From positions 186,001-250,000 of the forward strand of contig CAVPMU010000002.1 of the NCBI GenBank assembly GCA_963706535.1: a DNA stretch of 64,000 bases, given 5' to 3'. The notes below the pieces were generated by a model. That model was not told the DNA's origin, did not search any database, and saw nothing but the letters and a program-made list of their open reading frames with translations. This DNA comes from RPQJ01 sp963706535 (lineage in GTDB: Bacteria > Pseudomonadota > Gammaproteobacteria > Steroidobacterales > Steroidobacteraceae). A program made the position numbers and the translations under genes. This document shows positions 10,729 to 18,707 of this stretch, in pieces. How positions within the stretch are numbered: the stretch's first letter is position 1; every line of letters begins with the position of its first letter.

Positions 10729-13314
10729 ATGCAGGAACGCTACGAACCCTCCGTCGTCGAGCCCGAGGCACGAGCCTACTGGGACGACAATCGCACGTTC
10801 GCAGTCACCGAGGATCCGGCCCGCGAGAAGTACTACTGCCTGTGCATGTTCCCGTACCCGAGCGGGCGCCTGCACATGGGGCACGTGCGCAACTACACGA
10901 TCGGCGACGTGCTGAGCCGCTACATGCGCATGCAGGGATACAACGTCCTGCAGCCGATGGGCTGGGACGCCTTCGGCCTGCCGGCCGAGAACGCCGCGAT
11001 GGCACACGGCGTGCCGCCCGCGAAGTGGACCTTCGACAACATCGACTACATGAAGCGGCAGCTGAAGTCGCTCGGCTTCGGCATCGACTGGGACCGCGAG
11101 GTCGCCACCTGCCGGCCCGACTACTACCGCTGGAACCAGTGGCTGTTCCTGCGCATGCTCGAGCAGGGCATCGCCTACCGCACGACCGGCGTCGTCAACT
11201 GGGACCCGGTCGACCAGACGGTGCTCGCGAACGAGCAGGTGATCGACGGCCGAGGCTGGCGCACGGGCGCCATCGTCGAGAAGCGCGAGATCCCGATGTA
11301 CTACCTGCGCATCACCCAGTATGCGGAGGACTTGCTCGGCGCCCTCGGCTCGCTGCCCGGCTGGCCGGAGCGCGTCCGGTTGATGCAGGAGAACTGGATC
11401 GGTCGCTCCGAGGGCCTCGAGATCGAGTTCGAGATCGAGGGCGGCGAGGATCGACTGCGCATCTACACGACGCGTCCCGACACGCTGTTCGGCGTGACCT
11501 ACATGGCGGTGGCGGCCGAGCATCCGCTCGCGCAGCGCGCCGCGGCGGGCAACCCCGACCTGCAGGCGTTCCTGGCGGAGTGCCAGTGCACCGGCGTCAC
11601 CGAGGCCGCCCTCGAGACGATGGAGAAGCGCGGCATGCCGCTCGGCATCCACGCCATCCACCCGTTCACCGGCGATCGCGTGCCGGTGTGGGTCGCCAAC
11701 TTCGTGCTGATGGGCTACGGCACGGGCGCGGTGATGGCGGTGCCGGCCCACGACCAGCGCGACTGGGAGTTCGCCCGCCGCTACGGCCTGCGGATCCACC
11801 AGGTGGTCCAGCCCGAGGACGGCAGCCTCGTCGACATGGACGCAGGCGCCTACCTCGAGCACGGCCTGCTGATCAACTCGGGGCAGTTCGACGGGCTCGA
11901 CTTCGACGAGGCGTTCGATGCCTTCGCCAGGGTCGTCGAGGCGCAGGGCCGCGGCAAGCGGCGCGTCAACTACCGCCTGCGCGACTGGGGCATCTCGCGC
12001 CAGCGCTACTGGGGCTGCCCGATCCCGCTGATCCACTGCGCGAACTGCGGCGTGGTCCCGGTGCCGGACGAGCAGTTGCCGGTCGTGCTGCCGGAAGACC
12101 TCGTGCCGGACGGCAGTGGCAATCCGCTCGCGAAGTCGGCGGCGTTCCTGGCCTGCACCTGCCCGAAGTGCGGCAAGCCCGCGCGCCGCGAGACCGACAC
12201 GATGGACACCTTCGTGGACTCGTCGTGGTACTTCTTCCGCTATGCGAGTGCGGGCAACGACCGCGCGATGGTGGACGAGCGCGCGCGCTACTGGATGCCC
12301 GTGGACCAGTATATCGGCGGCATCGAGCACGCGATCCTGCACCTGCTCTATTCGCGCTTCTGGACGCGCGTCATGCGCGACCTCGGGCTCACGGAGCTCA
12401 CCGAGCCATTCACCAACCTGCTGACCCAGGGCATGGTGCTGAACGAGGTCTTCTTCAGGAAGCCGGCCTCCGGGCGCATCACCTACTACAACCCCGCCGA
12501 CGTGGACGTGCAGGTCGACGAGAAGGGCGCCCGCATCGGCGCCGTCCTGCGCTCGGACGGCAAGCCCGTCGAGTCGGGTGGCATCGGCACGATGTCGAAG
12601 TCGAAGGGCAACGGTGTCGACCCGCAGGCGCTGGTCGAGCAGTACGGCGCGGACACCGCGCGGCTGTTCATGATGTTCGCGGCGCCGCCGGAGCAGACCC
12701 TCGAGTGGTCCGACGAGGGAGTGGAGGGTTCGTTCCGCTTCATGAAGCGGCTGTGGAAGGCCGTGCACCAGCACGTCGCCGTCGGGCCCGCGCCGGACCT
12801 GGACAGGGCTGCGCTCAGCGGCCCACAGCGCGACCTGCGGCGACAGGTGCACGAGGCCCTCGCCAAGGTCACCGTGGACATCGGGCGCCGCCGCACCTTC
12901 AACACCGCGATCGCCGCCGTCATGGAGCTGATGAACACGCTCGCCCGCTTCGAGGACCGCTCCGCGCAGGGACGCGCAGTGGTGCAGGAGGCGCTCGACA
13001 CCATCGTGCTCGTGCTCTCGCCCGTCGTGCCGCACGCCTGCCACGTGCTGTGGCGCGAGCTCGGGCACGCCACGGCGGTGGTCGATGCGCGCTGGCCTGG
13101 GGTGGATGCGCTGGCGCTCCTGCGCGAAAGCGTCGAGGTGGTGGTGCAGGTCAACGGCAAGCTGCGCGGCCGCGTCACGGTGCCGGCGGATGCCGACGAG
13201 GCCCGGGTCCGCGAGGCTGCCCTGGCCGATGCGGGCGTGCAGCGCTACGTCGAGGGCAGGCCCGTGCGCAAGTTCATCTACGTCCCGGGCAAGCTCGCCA
13301 ATGTGGTGGTCTGA
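10729..13314 (+). CDS. leuS: Leucyl-tRNA synthetase
   Basis: A class I aminoacyl-tRNA synthetase that charges tRNA-Leu. The 861-residue protein has the HIGH-type motif HMGH at residues 49-52 after PYPSGRL. The CP1 editing domain (about 225-415) contains TTRPDTLFGVTYMAVAAEHPL. The KMSKS loop is at 622-626 (MSKSKGN), followed by an anticodon-binding region and the C-terminal VQVNGKLRGRVTVPADA domain. Length and order are normal. A possible -10 element TATCCT lies at 10692-10697. The 3' end overlaps the start of lptE by 14 bases. Confidence 0.98.
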   Translation: MQERYEPSVVEPEARAYWDDNRTFAVTEDPAREKYYCLCMFPYPSGRLHMGHVRNYTIGDVLSRYMRMQGYNVLQPMGWDAFGLPAENAAMAHGVPPAKWTFDNIDYMKRQLKSLGFGIDWDREVATCRPDYYRWNQWLFLRMLEQGIAYRTTGVVNWDPVDQTVLANEQVIDGRGWRTGAIVEKREIPMYYLRITQYAEDLLGALGSLPGWPERVRLMQENWIGRSEGLEIEFEIEGGEDRLRIYTTRPDTLFGVTYMAVAAEHPLAQRAAAGNPDLQAFLAECQCTGVTEAALETMEKRGMPLGIHAIHPFTGDRVPVWVANFVLMGYGTGAVMAVPAHDQRDWEFARRYGLRIHQVVQPEDGSLVDMDAGAYLEHGLLINSGQFDGLDFDEAFDAFARVVEAQGRGKRRVNYRLRDWGISRQRYWGCPIPLIHCANCGVVPVPDEQLPVVLPEDLVPDGSGNPLAKSAAFLACTCPKCGKPARRETDTMDTFVDSSWYFFRYASAGNDRAMVDERARYWMPVDQYIGGIEHAILHLLYSRFWTRVMRDLGLTELTEPFTNLLTQGMVLNEVFFRKPASGRITYYNPADVDVQVDEKGARIGAVLRSDGKPVESGGIGTMSKSKGNGVDPQALVEQYGADTARLFMMFAAPPEQTLEWSDEGVEGSFRFMKRLWKAVHQHVAVGPAPDLDRAALSGPQRDLRRQVHEALAKVTVDIGRRRTFNTAIAAVMELMNTLARFEDRSAQGRAVVQEALDTIVLVLSPVVPHACHVLWRELGHATAVVDARWPGVDALALLRESVEVVVQVNGKLRGRVTVPADADEARVREAALADAGVQRYVEGRPVRKFIYVPGKLANVVV

Positions 13315-13792
13315 GGCAAGGGTCGTCGCGGTCGGGCTCGCGGCGCTGCTGCTGGCGGGCTGCGGTTTCCACCTGCAGGGCGCGCATGCGCTGCCCGAGG
13401 GGGTGAAGAACGTCCACGTCTCGACCACGGACGAGCTGACGCCTTTCGCCGTGGAACTGCGCCGTGCGCTCGAGAGATCGGGCGCACGGGTCGCGCCGTC
13501 GTCGGCCGGAGCCGACGCGGTCATCCGCATCCGCCAGGACCGCACGGGACGCCGGGTGCTCTCGGTATCGGCGCGCAATACACCGCAGGAATTCGAGGTC
13601 TACTACTCCGTCGAGTTCGCCATCGACCGCGGCGGCCAGGAGGCCCTCGCGCCCCAGCAGCTCGACCTCACCCGCTACTTCAGCTTCGACGAATCGCTGC
13701 TGCTCGCGAAGGACCGCGAGGAGGCTTCGCTGCGCGAGGCGATGGCCCGCGACCTCGCGGACCTCGTGCTGCGCCAGCTCGGGTCGCTGTAG
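13301..13792 (+). CDS. lptE: LptE, LPS-assembly lipoprotein
   Basis: LptE is the outer-membrane lipoprotein that plugs and assists LptD in lipopolysaccharide export. The 163-residue protein has a lipoprotein signal peptide ending in the lipobox LLAGC with the acylated cysteine at residue 21, followed by GFHLQGAHALPEGVKNVHV, the family start. The ATG at 13301 lies inside leuS and is the only in-frame start before the signal peptide. leuS-lptE-holA is the usual order, but here a convergent gene separates lptE from holA and overlaps the last 113 bases of lptE. Confidence 0.94.
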   Translation: MWWSEARVVAVGLAALLLAGCGFHLQGAHALPEGVKNVHVSTTDELTPFAVELRRALERSGARVAPSSAGADAVIRIRQDRTGRRVLSVSARNTPQEFEVYYSVEFAIDRGGQEALAPQQLDLTRYFSFDESLLLAKDREEASLREAMARDLADLVLRQLGSL

Positions 13793-14762
13793 CGTGCGCG
13801 TACCGGTCCGTCGCACTCACCAGCTCGTGCAGGTTTCCCGGCTCGAGCGCGGAATGCCCGGCGTCGGGTACGACGCGGAAATCGGCTTCCGGCCAGGCGC
13901 GGTGCAGTTCCCAGGCGGTCTGGATGGGGCACACGACGTCGTAGCGGCCCTGCACGATGATGGCGGGAATGTGGCGGATCCTGCGCACGCCCCGCAGTAG
14001 CTGGTCCTCCCGCTGCATGAATCCCTTGTTCACGAAGTAGTGGCACTCGATGCGCGCCACGGCGACCGCGAACTTCTCCTCGTTCCACTTCGCGAGGTTG
14101 TCCTCTTTCGTCATCAGGAAGCTCGTCGCCGCCTCCCAGATCGCCCACGCCCTCGCGGCGCGCAGCCGCGTGGTGCGGTTGCGGCTGGTCAGGCGACGGT
14201 AGAACGCTCGCACGAGGTCCTTGCGCTCGGCACGGGGAATCGCGGCGACGTAGTCCTCCCAGCGATCGGGGAAGATCGCGCTCGCGCCGTGCTGGTAGAA
14301 CCAGTGGATCTCCCAGGGTCGCAGCATGAAGATGCCGCGCAGCACGAGTTCGCTGGCGCGCCGCGGGTGCGACTGCGCGTACGCGAGCGCCAGCGTCGAA
14401 CCCCACGAGCCGCCGAACACCAGCCAGCGCTCGATGCCGAGGAATTCGCGCAGCTGCTCGATGTCTGCGACGAGGTGCCAGGTGGTGTTGTCCTCGAGGC
14501 TCGCGTGCGGCCGGCTGCGGCCGCAGCCGCGCTGGTCGAACACCACGATGCGATAGCGCGCGGGGTCGAAGAACTGGCGATTCACCGCGCTCGAGCCCGC
14601 GCCGGGACCGCCGTGCAGGAACACCGCCGGCTTGCCGTTGGGATTGCCCGACTCCTCCCAGTAGATCTCGTGCACTGGCGAGACGCGCAGCCAGCCGCTG
14701 CGGTTCGGCGCGAGCGGAGGGTAGAGGGTGCGGAGCGCGGCAGGGGGAGTGGTGGAGTTCAT
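13680..14762 (-). CDS. pip: Proline iminopeptidase, alpha/beta hydrolase
   Basis: An alpha/beta-hydrolase peptidase (family S33) that removes N-terminal proline. It has the oxyanion-hole segment HGGPGAGSS (50-58), the region DQRGCGRSRPHASLEDNTTWHLVADIE (given as DQRGCGRS and NTTWHLVADIE), the nucleophile serine 119 in GGSWGS, and the late histidine in PDAGHSALE. The family normally ends near residue 320 (HELVSATDRY). This frame runs on for about 39 arginine/proline-rich residues that are simply the antisense of lptE. It overlaps lptE tail to tail by 113 bases and interrupts the usual lptE-holA order, suggesting later insertion of the gene here. Confidence 0.93.
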   Translation of the reverse strand: MNSTTPPAALRTLYPPLAPNRSGWLRVSPVHEIYWEESGNPNGKPAVFLHGGPGAGSSAVNRQFFDPARYRIVVFDQRGCGRSRPHASLEDNTTWHLVADIEQLREFLGIERWLVFGGSWGSTLALAYAQSHPRRASELVLRGIFMLRPWEIHWFYQHGASAIFPDRWEDYVAAIPRAERKDLVRAFYRRLTSRNRTTRLRAARAWAIWEAATSFLMTKEDNLAKWNEEKFAVAVARIECHYFVNKGFMQREDQLLRGVRRIRHIPAIIVQGRYDVVCPIQTAWELHRAWPEADFRVVPDAGHSALEPGNLHELVSATDRYAHATATRAGAARGPRGRGPSPRAAKPPRGPSRAAAIRRS

Positions 14763-14993
14763 CGGAAGATAGTACCGGAAAGCGGTCAGCCGCTAGTCTC
14801 CAGCCGCTCTCTTCAGAGTGCCGCAGGGTCTTGCTGCCTTGGTCCAATTCGGTCGGTTCCGGGGCCGGCTCGGGAGGGCGCCACGCCAGCCGGTGGATCC
14901 GGATCGGTCAAGGCTGCATAATCGACCGCGCATGCAGAGAGTACCCAGGGCCGCGCGCCTCCACGAGGCGGCGCGCGCGAGTCACACAAGGCA

Positions 14994-16004
14994 GTGAGGA
15001 CCTCGCCGGAGGCCCTGTCGGCAGGGCTGGCCCGCGGCCTGCGCAACGCCTATCTGGTCACGGGCGCCGAGCCGTTGCTGATCGCGGAGTCGTGCGACGC
15101 CATCCGCCGGCAGGCGCGCCAGCAGGACTACGCCGACCGCGAGGTGCACTTCATCGAGCGCGGCTTCGACTGGAACGCGCTGCTCGCCGACTCGGCGAAC
15201 CTCTCGCTGTTCGCCACCCGCCGCCTCATCGAACTGAAGTTCGCCTCCGCACCGGATGCGGCGGGCGGCGGTGCGCTCGCCGGGCTCGCGCAGCATCCTC
15301 CCGCCGACACCCTGCTGCTGGTGTCGGGCGAGCTCGAGCGCAAGTCGCTGGCCAATGCGTGGGTGAAGGCCTTCGAGGAACACGGCGTGCTGGTCGTCAC
15401 GCAGGCCGTCGAACGCAGTGCACTGCCGGGCTGGATCCGGGATCGCCTGGCGCGCCACGGCGTGAGCATCGCACCGGAGGCCGCCGAGCTGCTGGCGGAC
15501 CGGGTCGAGGGCAACCTGCTCGCCGCGCAGCAGGAAGTCGAGCGGATCGCGCTCGTGATGCCCGGTGCGAGCCTCGGTGCGGCCGAGGTCGCCGAACTGG
15601 TCGCGGACAACGCGCGCTATGACGTCTTCGAGCTGTCCGCCGCCGCGTTTGCCGGGCAGCCGGCGCGTGCGCTGCGCATCCTCGCAGGACTGCGTGCCGA
15701 AGGGCGCGAGCCGCCGCTCATCCTCTGGGCCCTGCTGCAGGACCTGCGCGGCCTGTCCCGCGTCGCGCTCCGCGCCGGGCGCGAGCGGTCGCTGGAGGAC
15801 GCGTTTCGCGCCGAGCAGGTCTGGTCCAACCGCCAGGGGCCATTGCGGGCGGCACTCACGCGCATCGCGCGACCACGGATCGATGCGCTGCTGACCGCGG
15901 CAGCGCGCGTCGACCGCATGGCGAAGGGCGGCCTGCGCGGCGACGCCTGGACGGCGCTCGAGGGACTGGTCGCGAGGATCGCCGGCGTGGACCTCGCCGC
16001 ATGA
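14994..16004 (+). CDS. holA: DNA polymerase III subunit delta
   Basis: HolA is the clamp-loader subunit that opens the beta clamp. The 336-residue protein has the family N-terminal pattern (NAYLVTGAEPLLIAESCDAIR) and the later segment DRVEGNLLAAQQEVERIAL, where the family consensus has an EGNL...QEIEKL motif. The C-terminal collar domain includes EPPLILWALLQDLRGL. The GTG start at 14994 follows a short AAGG-like site; no ATG is available in the N-terminal region. The stop overlaps the ATG of nadD. The 231-base gap before it (14763-14993) holds a TGCATAAT extended -10-like element at about 14915-14922 and a GC-rich hairpin at about 14953-14976, but nothing I would call firmly. Confidence 0.95.
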   Translation: MRTSPEALSAGLARGLRNAYLVTGAEPLLIAESCDAIRRQARQQDYADREVHFIERGFDWNALLADSANLSLFATRRLIELKFASAPDAAGGGALAGLAQHPPADTLLLVSGELERKSLANAWVKAFEEHGVLVVTQAVERSALPGWIRDRLARHGVSIAPEAAELLADRVEGNLLAAQQEVERIALVMPGASLGAAEVAELVADNARYDVFELSAAAFAGQPARALRILAGLRAEGREPPLILWALLQDLRGLSRVALRAGRERSLEDAFRAEQVWSNRQGPLRAALTRIARPRIDALLTAAARVDRMAKGGLRGDAWTALEGLVARIAGVDLAA

Positions 16005-16648
16005 CGGCGATCGGCATCTTCGGCGGCACCTTCGACCCGATTCACTTTGGACACCTGCGCACGGCGTTCGAGCTGCTGCAATCCCTGCGACTCGGCGAGC
16101 TGAGGTTCGTGCCCGCGGGCGACCCGCCGCATCGCGGTGCCCCGCTTGCCGACGCGTCGTCGCGCCTCGCGATGGTGCGGGCGGCGACAGCCGACCAGCC
16201 GGGTTTCGTCGTCGACGATCGCGAGGTCGCACGCAGCGGCCCGTCCTATACCGTGACGACCCTGGGCGAGCTGCGCGCCGAATTCCCGGACCGGCCGCTT
16301 TGCCTGATCGTCGGGATGGACGCCTTCCTCGGCCTGCCGCAGTGGCATCGCTGGCGCGAGATACTCGAGCTCGCGCACGTCGTGGTCGCGCACCGTCCCG
16401 GCTGGCGGGCCCCGGACGCGGGCCCACTCGGCGACCTGCTCGCCAGTCGGGGCACGGCGCTGGTGCAGGACCTGCACGGTGCGACGGCCGGCCGCATCCT
16501 GGTGCAGCAGGTGACGCAGCTCGAGATTTCCTCCACCGACCTGCGCGACATCATCGTCTCGAACCGCGACCCGCGTTACCTGATGCCCGACGCAGTGCGC
16601 GACATCATCATTGCAACCGGTTGCTACACACATCCAGCCACGAGGTGA
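16001..16648 (+). CDS. nadD: Nicotinate-nucleotide adenylyltransferase
   Basis: NadD converts nicotinate mononucleotide to deamido-NAD in NAD synthesis. The 215-residue protein has the nucleotidyltransferase motif GIFGGTFDPIHFGHLR at residues 5-20 and the second motif ISSTDLRD near residue 177. VGMDAFLGLPQWHRW in the middle is typical of bacterial NadD. ATGA coupling joins it to holA, and rsfS follows after two bases, the standard arrangement. Confidence 0.97.
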   Translation: MTAIGIFGGTFDPIHFGHLRTAFELLQSLRLGELRFVPAGDPPHRGAPLADASSRLAMVRAATADQPGFVVDDREVARSGPSYTVTTLGELRAEFPDRPLCLIVGMDAFLGLPQWHRWREILELAHVVVAHRPGWRAPDAGPLGDLLASRGTALVQDLHGATAGRILVQQVTQLEISSTDLRDIIVSNRDPRYLMPDAVRDIIIATGCYTHPATR

Positions 16649-16650
16649 GC

Positions 16651-17103
16651 ATGACTGCAGCGAAGCGCAAGGCGACCAGCAGGACGGCGAAGAAGACCGT
16701 GAAGAAGACCACGACGATGACCGCGAAGAAGACCGTGACGAAAGCGGTGAGAAAGGTCGCGCAGCCGCGGGCGAAGCCAACCTTGCGCGAGGTCGTGCTG
16801 GATGCGCTGGCTGACATGAAGGCGGTCGACGTCAAGGCGCTCGACGTGCGTGGCCTCACCGACATCACCGACACGATGGTGGTCGCGAGCGGCACGTCCG
16901 ACCGCCACGTCAAGTCGATCGCCGACCGCGTCGTGCAGCGCTGCAAGGAAGCGGGCTTCCGCCCGTTCGGGCTCGAGGGCGAGCGCGACGGCGAGTGGGT
17001 GCTGCTCGACCTGAACGACGTCGTGCTGCACGTCATGCTGCCGCGCGTGCGGCAGTTCTACTCGCTGGAAAAGCTCTGGGAGGGCGGCAGCGTCGCGGCC
17101 TGA
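16651..17103 (+). CDS. rsfS: Ribosome silencing factor RsfS with lysine-rich N-terminal extension
   Basis: RsfS binds ribosomal protein L14 and blocks subunit joining in stationary phase. The conserved core starts near residue 44 (TLREVVLDALADMKAVDV) and includes DITDTMVVASGTSDRHVKSIADRV and WVLLDLNDVVLHVM. The first 42 residues are an added basic stretch made of Lys, Thr, Ala and Arg (KKTVKKTTT, AKKTVTKAVRK). A good ribosome binding site (GAGGTGAGC) immediately precedes the ATG at 16651, so the extension is probably translated. The family is usually 105-120 residues; this one is 150. The extension could add RNA contact, which is inference. Confidence 0.95.
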   Translation: MTAAKRKATSRTAKKTVKKTTTMTAKKTVTKAVRKVAQPRAKPTLREVVLDALADMKAVDVKALDVRGLTDITDTMVVASGTSDRHVKSIADRVVQRCKEAGFRPFGLEGERDGEWVLLDLNDVVLHVMLPRVRQFYSLEKLWEGGSVAA

Positions 17104-17119
17104 GCGCGCGCCGGCGACC

Positions 17120-17587
17120 ATGCTGATGCGGGTCATCGCCGCGGGCACGCGCATGCCCGGCTGGGTGGACGCGGGGTTCGCGGACTACGCCGGCCGCCTG
17201 CGCGGCGAGTTCCGGCTGGAACTGGTCGAGATCACGCTCGGGGCGCGCAGTGGCGGCGAGGTGCGCAAGGCGGTGGACACGGAAGGGCGGCGCATGCTCG
17301 CGGCCGCAGGGGAGCGCGCCGGGATCGTGGCGCTGCAGGTGCACGGACGCGCCCTCGACACCGTCCAGCTGGCCCGTTGGCTGGAGGAGCGCGCCCGGAC
17401 CGGCGAGCCCCTGGCATTCTGCATCGGAGGTCCCGACGGGCTCGCGTCCGGCGTGGACGCCCGGGCCACCCTGCGCTGGTCCCTGTCGCCACTCACGCTG
17501 CCGCATGGATTGGCCCGCATCGTGGTCGCGGAGGCGCTCTACCGGGCCGTGAGCGTGGTCAAGGGGCTGCCTTACCACCGCGCCTGA
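17120..17587 (+). CDS. rlmH: RlmH, 23S rRNA pseudouridine-1915 N3-methyltransferase
   Basis: A SPOUT-class methyltransferase that modifies pseudouridine 1915 of 23S rRNA in the assembled 70S ribosome. The 155-residue protein has the trefoil-knot SAM loop FCIGGPDGL and the C-terminal segment SLSPLTLPHGLARIVVAEAL followed by YRAVSVVKGLPYHRA. It follows rsfS after 16 bases, the usual pairing, and both act on the large ribosomal subunit. Confidence 0.97.
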   Translation: MLMRVIAAGTRMPGWVDAGFADYAGRLRGEFRLELVEITLGARSGGEVRKAVDTEGRRMLAAAGERAGIVALQVHGRALDTVQLARWLEERARTGEPLAFCIGGPDGLASGVDARATLRWSLSPLTLPHGLARIVVAEALYRAVSVVKGLPYHRA

Positions 17588-17666
17588 TTCAGCGCATGCG
17601 CGGATGGACAGCGGCGACCGGGCAGGTTTGAATGACCGGTTGAACGGTCTTCATCAGGTGATTCGC

Positions 17667-18101
17667 ATGCATCCCTACCCGCATCTCTATACCGTCCAGG
17701 CGTCCGCAACCCCGGAAGGCGTCGTGCCCGTGGCGTCGCCGGGCCTGCCCGAGCTCACCACGGCGCCGCCGGCGGAATTCGACGGCCCCGGCGATCTGTG
17801 GTCACCGGAGACCCTGCTCTGTGCCGCCGTGGCGGACTGCTTCCTGCTCAGCTTCCGCGGCGTGGCGCGGGCGGCGAAGTTCGCCTGGGACTCGCTCGAG
17901 TGCAGCGTCGAGGGCACGCTGAACCGCATCGAGGGCAGGACCCGCTTCACGCACATCGTCGTCAAGGCGACCCTGCGCGTGCCTGCCGGCACCGACCAGG
18001 AGAAGGCGATGAAGCACATGGAGCGTGCCGAGCACGTCTGCCTGATCAGCAACTCGCTGGTCGCGGAGCGGCGGCTCGAGGCATCGGTCGTCGCGGGCTG
18101 A
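17667..18101 (+). CDS. OsmC/Ohr family protein
   Basis: A 144-residue OsmC-family protein, probably a thiol-dependent peroxidase or related redox protein in the cytoplasm. The two family cysteines are C58 (LCAAVADCFLL) and C125 (EHVCLISNSL). The ATG at 17667 has AGGTG upstream; an in-frame ATG at 17604 would add 21 residues without family similarity. It sits between rlmH and maf and is not usually part of this block, so any link to its neighbours is uncertain. Confidence 0.9.
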   Translation: MHPYPHLYTVQASATPEGVVPVASPGLPELTTAPPAEFDGPGDLWSPETLLCAAVADCFLLSFRGVARAAKFAWDSLECSVEGTLNRIEGRTRFTHIVVKATLRVPAGTDQEKAMKHMERAEHVCLISNSLVAERRLEASVVAG

Positions 18102-18107
18102 GGACCC

Positions 18108-18707
18108 ATGCCGCGCCCGGTGATCTACCTCGCGTCCGCGTCACCCCGACGCAGCAAACTGCTGTGCCAGATTGGCGTCGCGCACGAGGTGCGTGCGGTG
18201 GCGGTGGACGAGACCGTGGCAGCGGGCGAGGCGCCCGCGCAATACGTGCTCAGGCTCGCCGAGGCGAAGGCGAGGCGACTGTGGGACACGGTCGCGGCCC
18301 ACGAGCGCCTGCCGGTGCTGGCCGCCGATACGACCGTGGCGCTCGAGGGCGAAGTCTTCGGCAAGCCCGTGGACAGCGCCGAGGCGGCCGCCATGCTGTC
18401 GCGACTCTCCGGGCGCACCCACCAGGTGCACACCGCGGTGGCCGTGCTGCACTCCGCGGGAGGCGCCGCGCTGATCAGCACCAGCAGCGTGAGCCTGCGC
18501 GACCTCACGCCGGCGGAGATCGACTGGTATTCCAGGACGGGAGAGCCGATGGACAAGGCAGGTGGCTACGCGGTGCAGGGGCGTGCCGCGATCTTCATCC
18601 GCCACCTCTCGGGCAGCTATTCCGGGGTGATGGGTCTGCCGCTGCACGAGACCTGGGAACTGCTGTCCGGCATTCCCGGTCTGACGGTCGAAGGAGCCCC
18701 GGCATGA
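18108..18707 (+). CDS. maf: Maf-like nucleotide pyrophosphatase (YhdE type)
   Basis: A Maf/HAM1-like house-cleaning nucleotide pyrophosphatase. The YhdE group acts on dTTP, UTP and modified pyrimidine nucleotides. The 199-residue protein opens with the signature YLASASPRRSKLL (7-19) and carries AADTTVALEGEVFGKP and GKAGGYAVQG-like DKAGGYAVQG. It is followed by rng with an ATGA overlap. maf-rng-yhdP is a conserved order in gammaproteobacteria. Confidence 0.95.
   Translation: MPRPVIYLASASPRRSKLLCQIGVAHEVRAVAVDETVAAGEAPAQYVLRLAEAKARRLWDTVAAHERLPVLAADTTVALEGEVFGKPVDSAEAAAMLSRLSGRTHQVHTAVAVLHSAGGAALISTSSVSLRDLTPAEIDWYSRTGEPMDKAGGYAVQGRAAIFIRHLSGSYSGVMGLPLHETWELLSGIPGLTVEGAPA

Noticed and set aside
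10696..13578. Open frame of 960 codons on the minus strand opposite leuS
   Set aside because: It is a shadow of leuS and lptE with biased His/Arg/Ala composition and no domain similarity.
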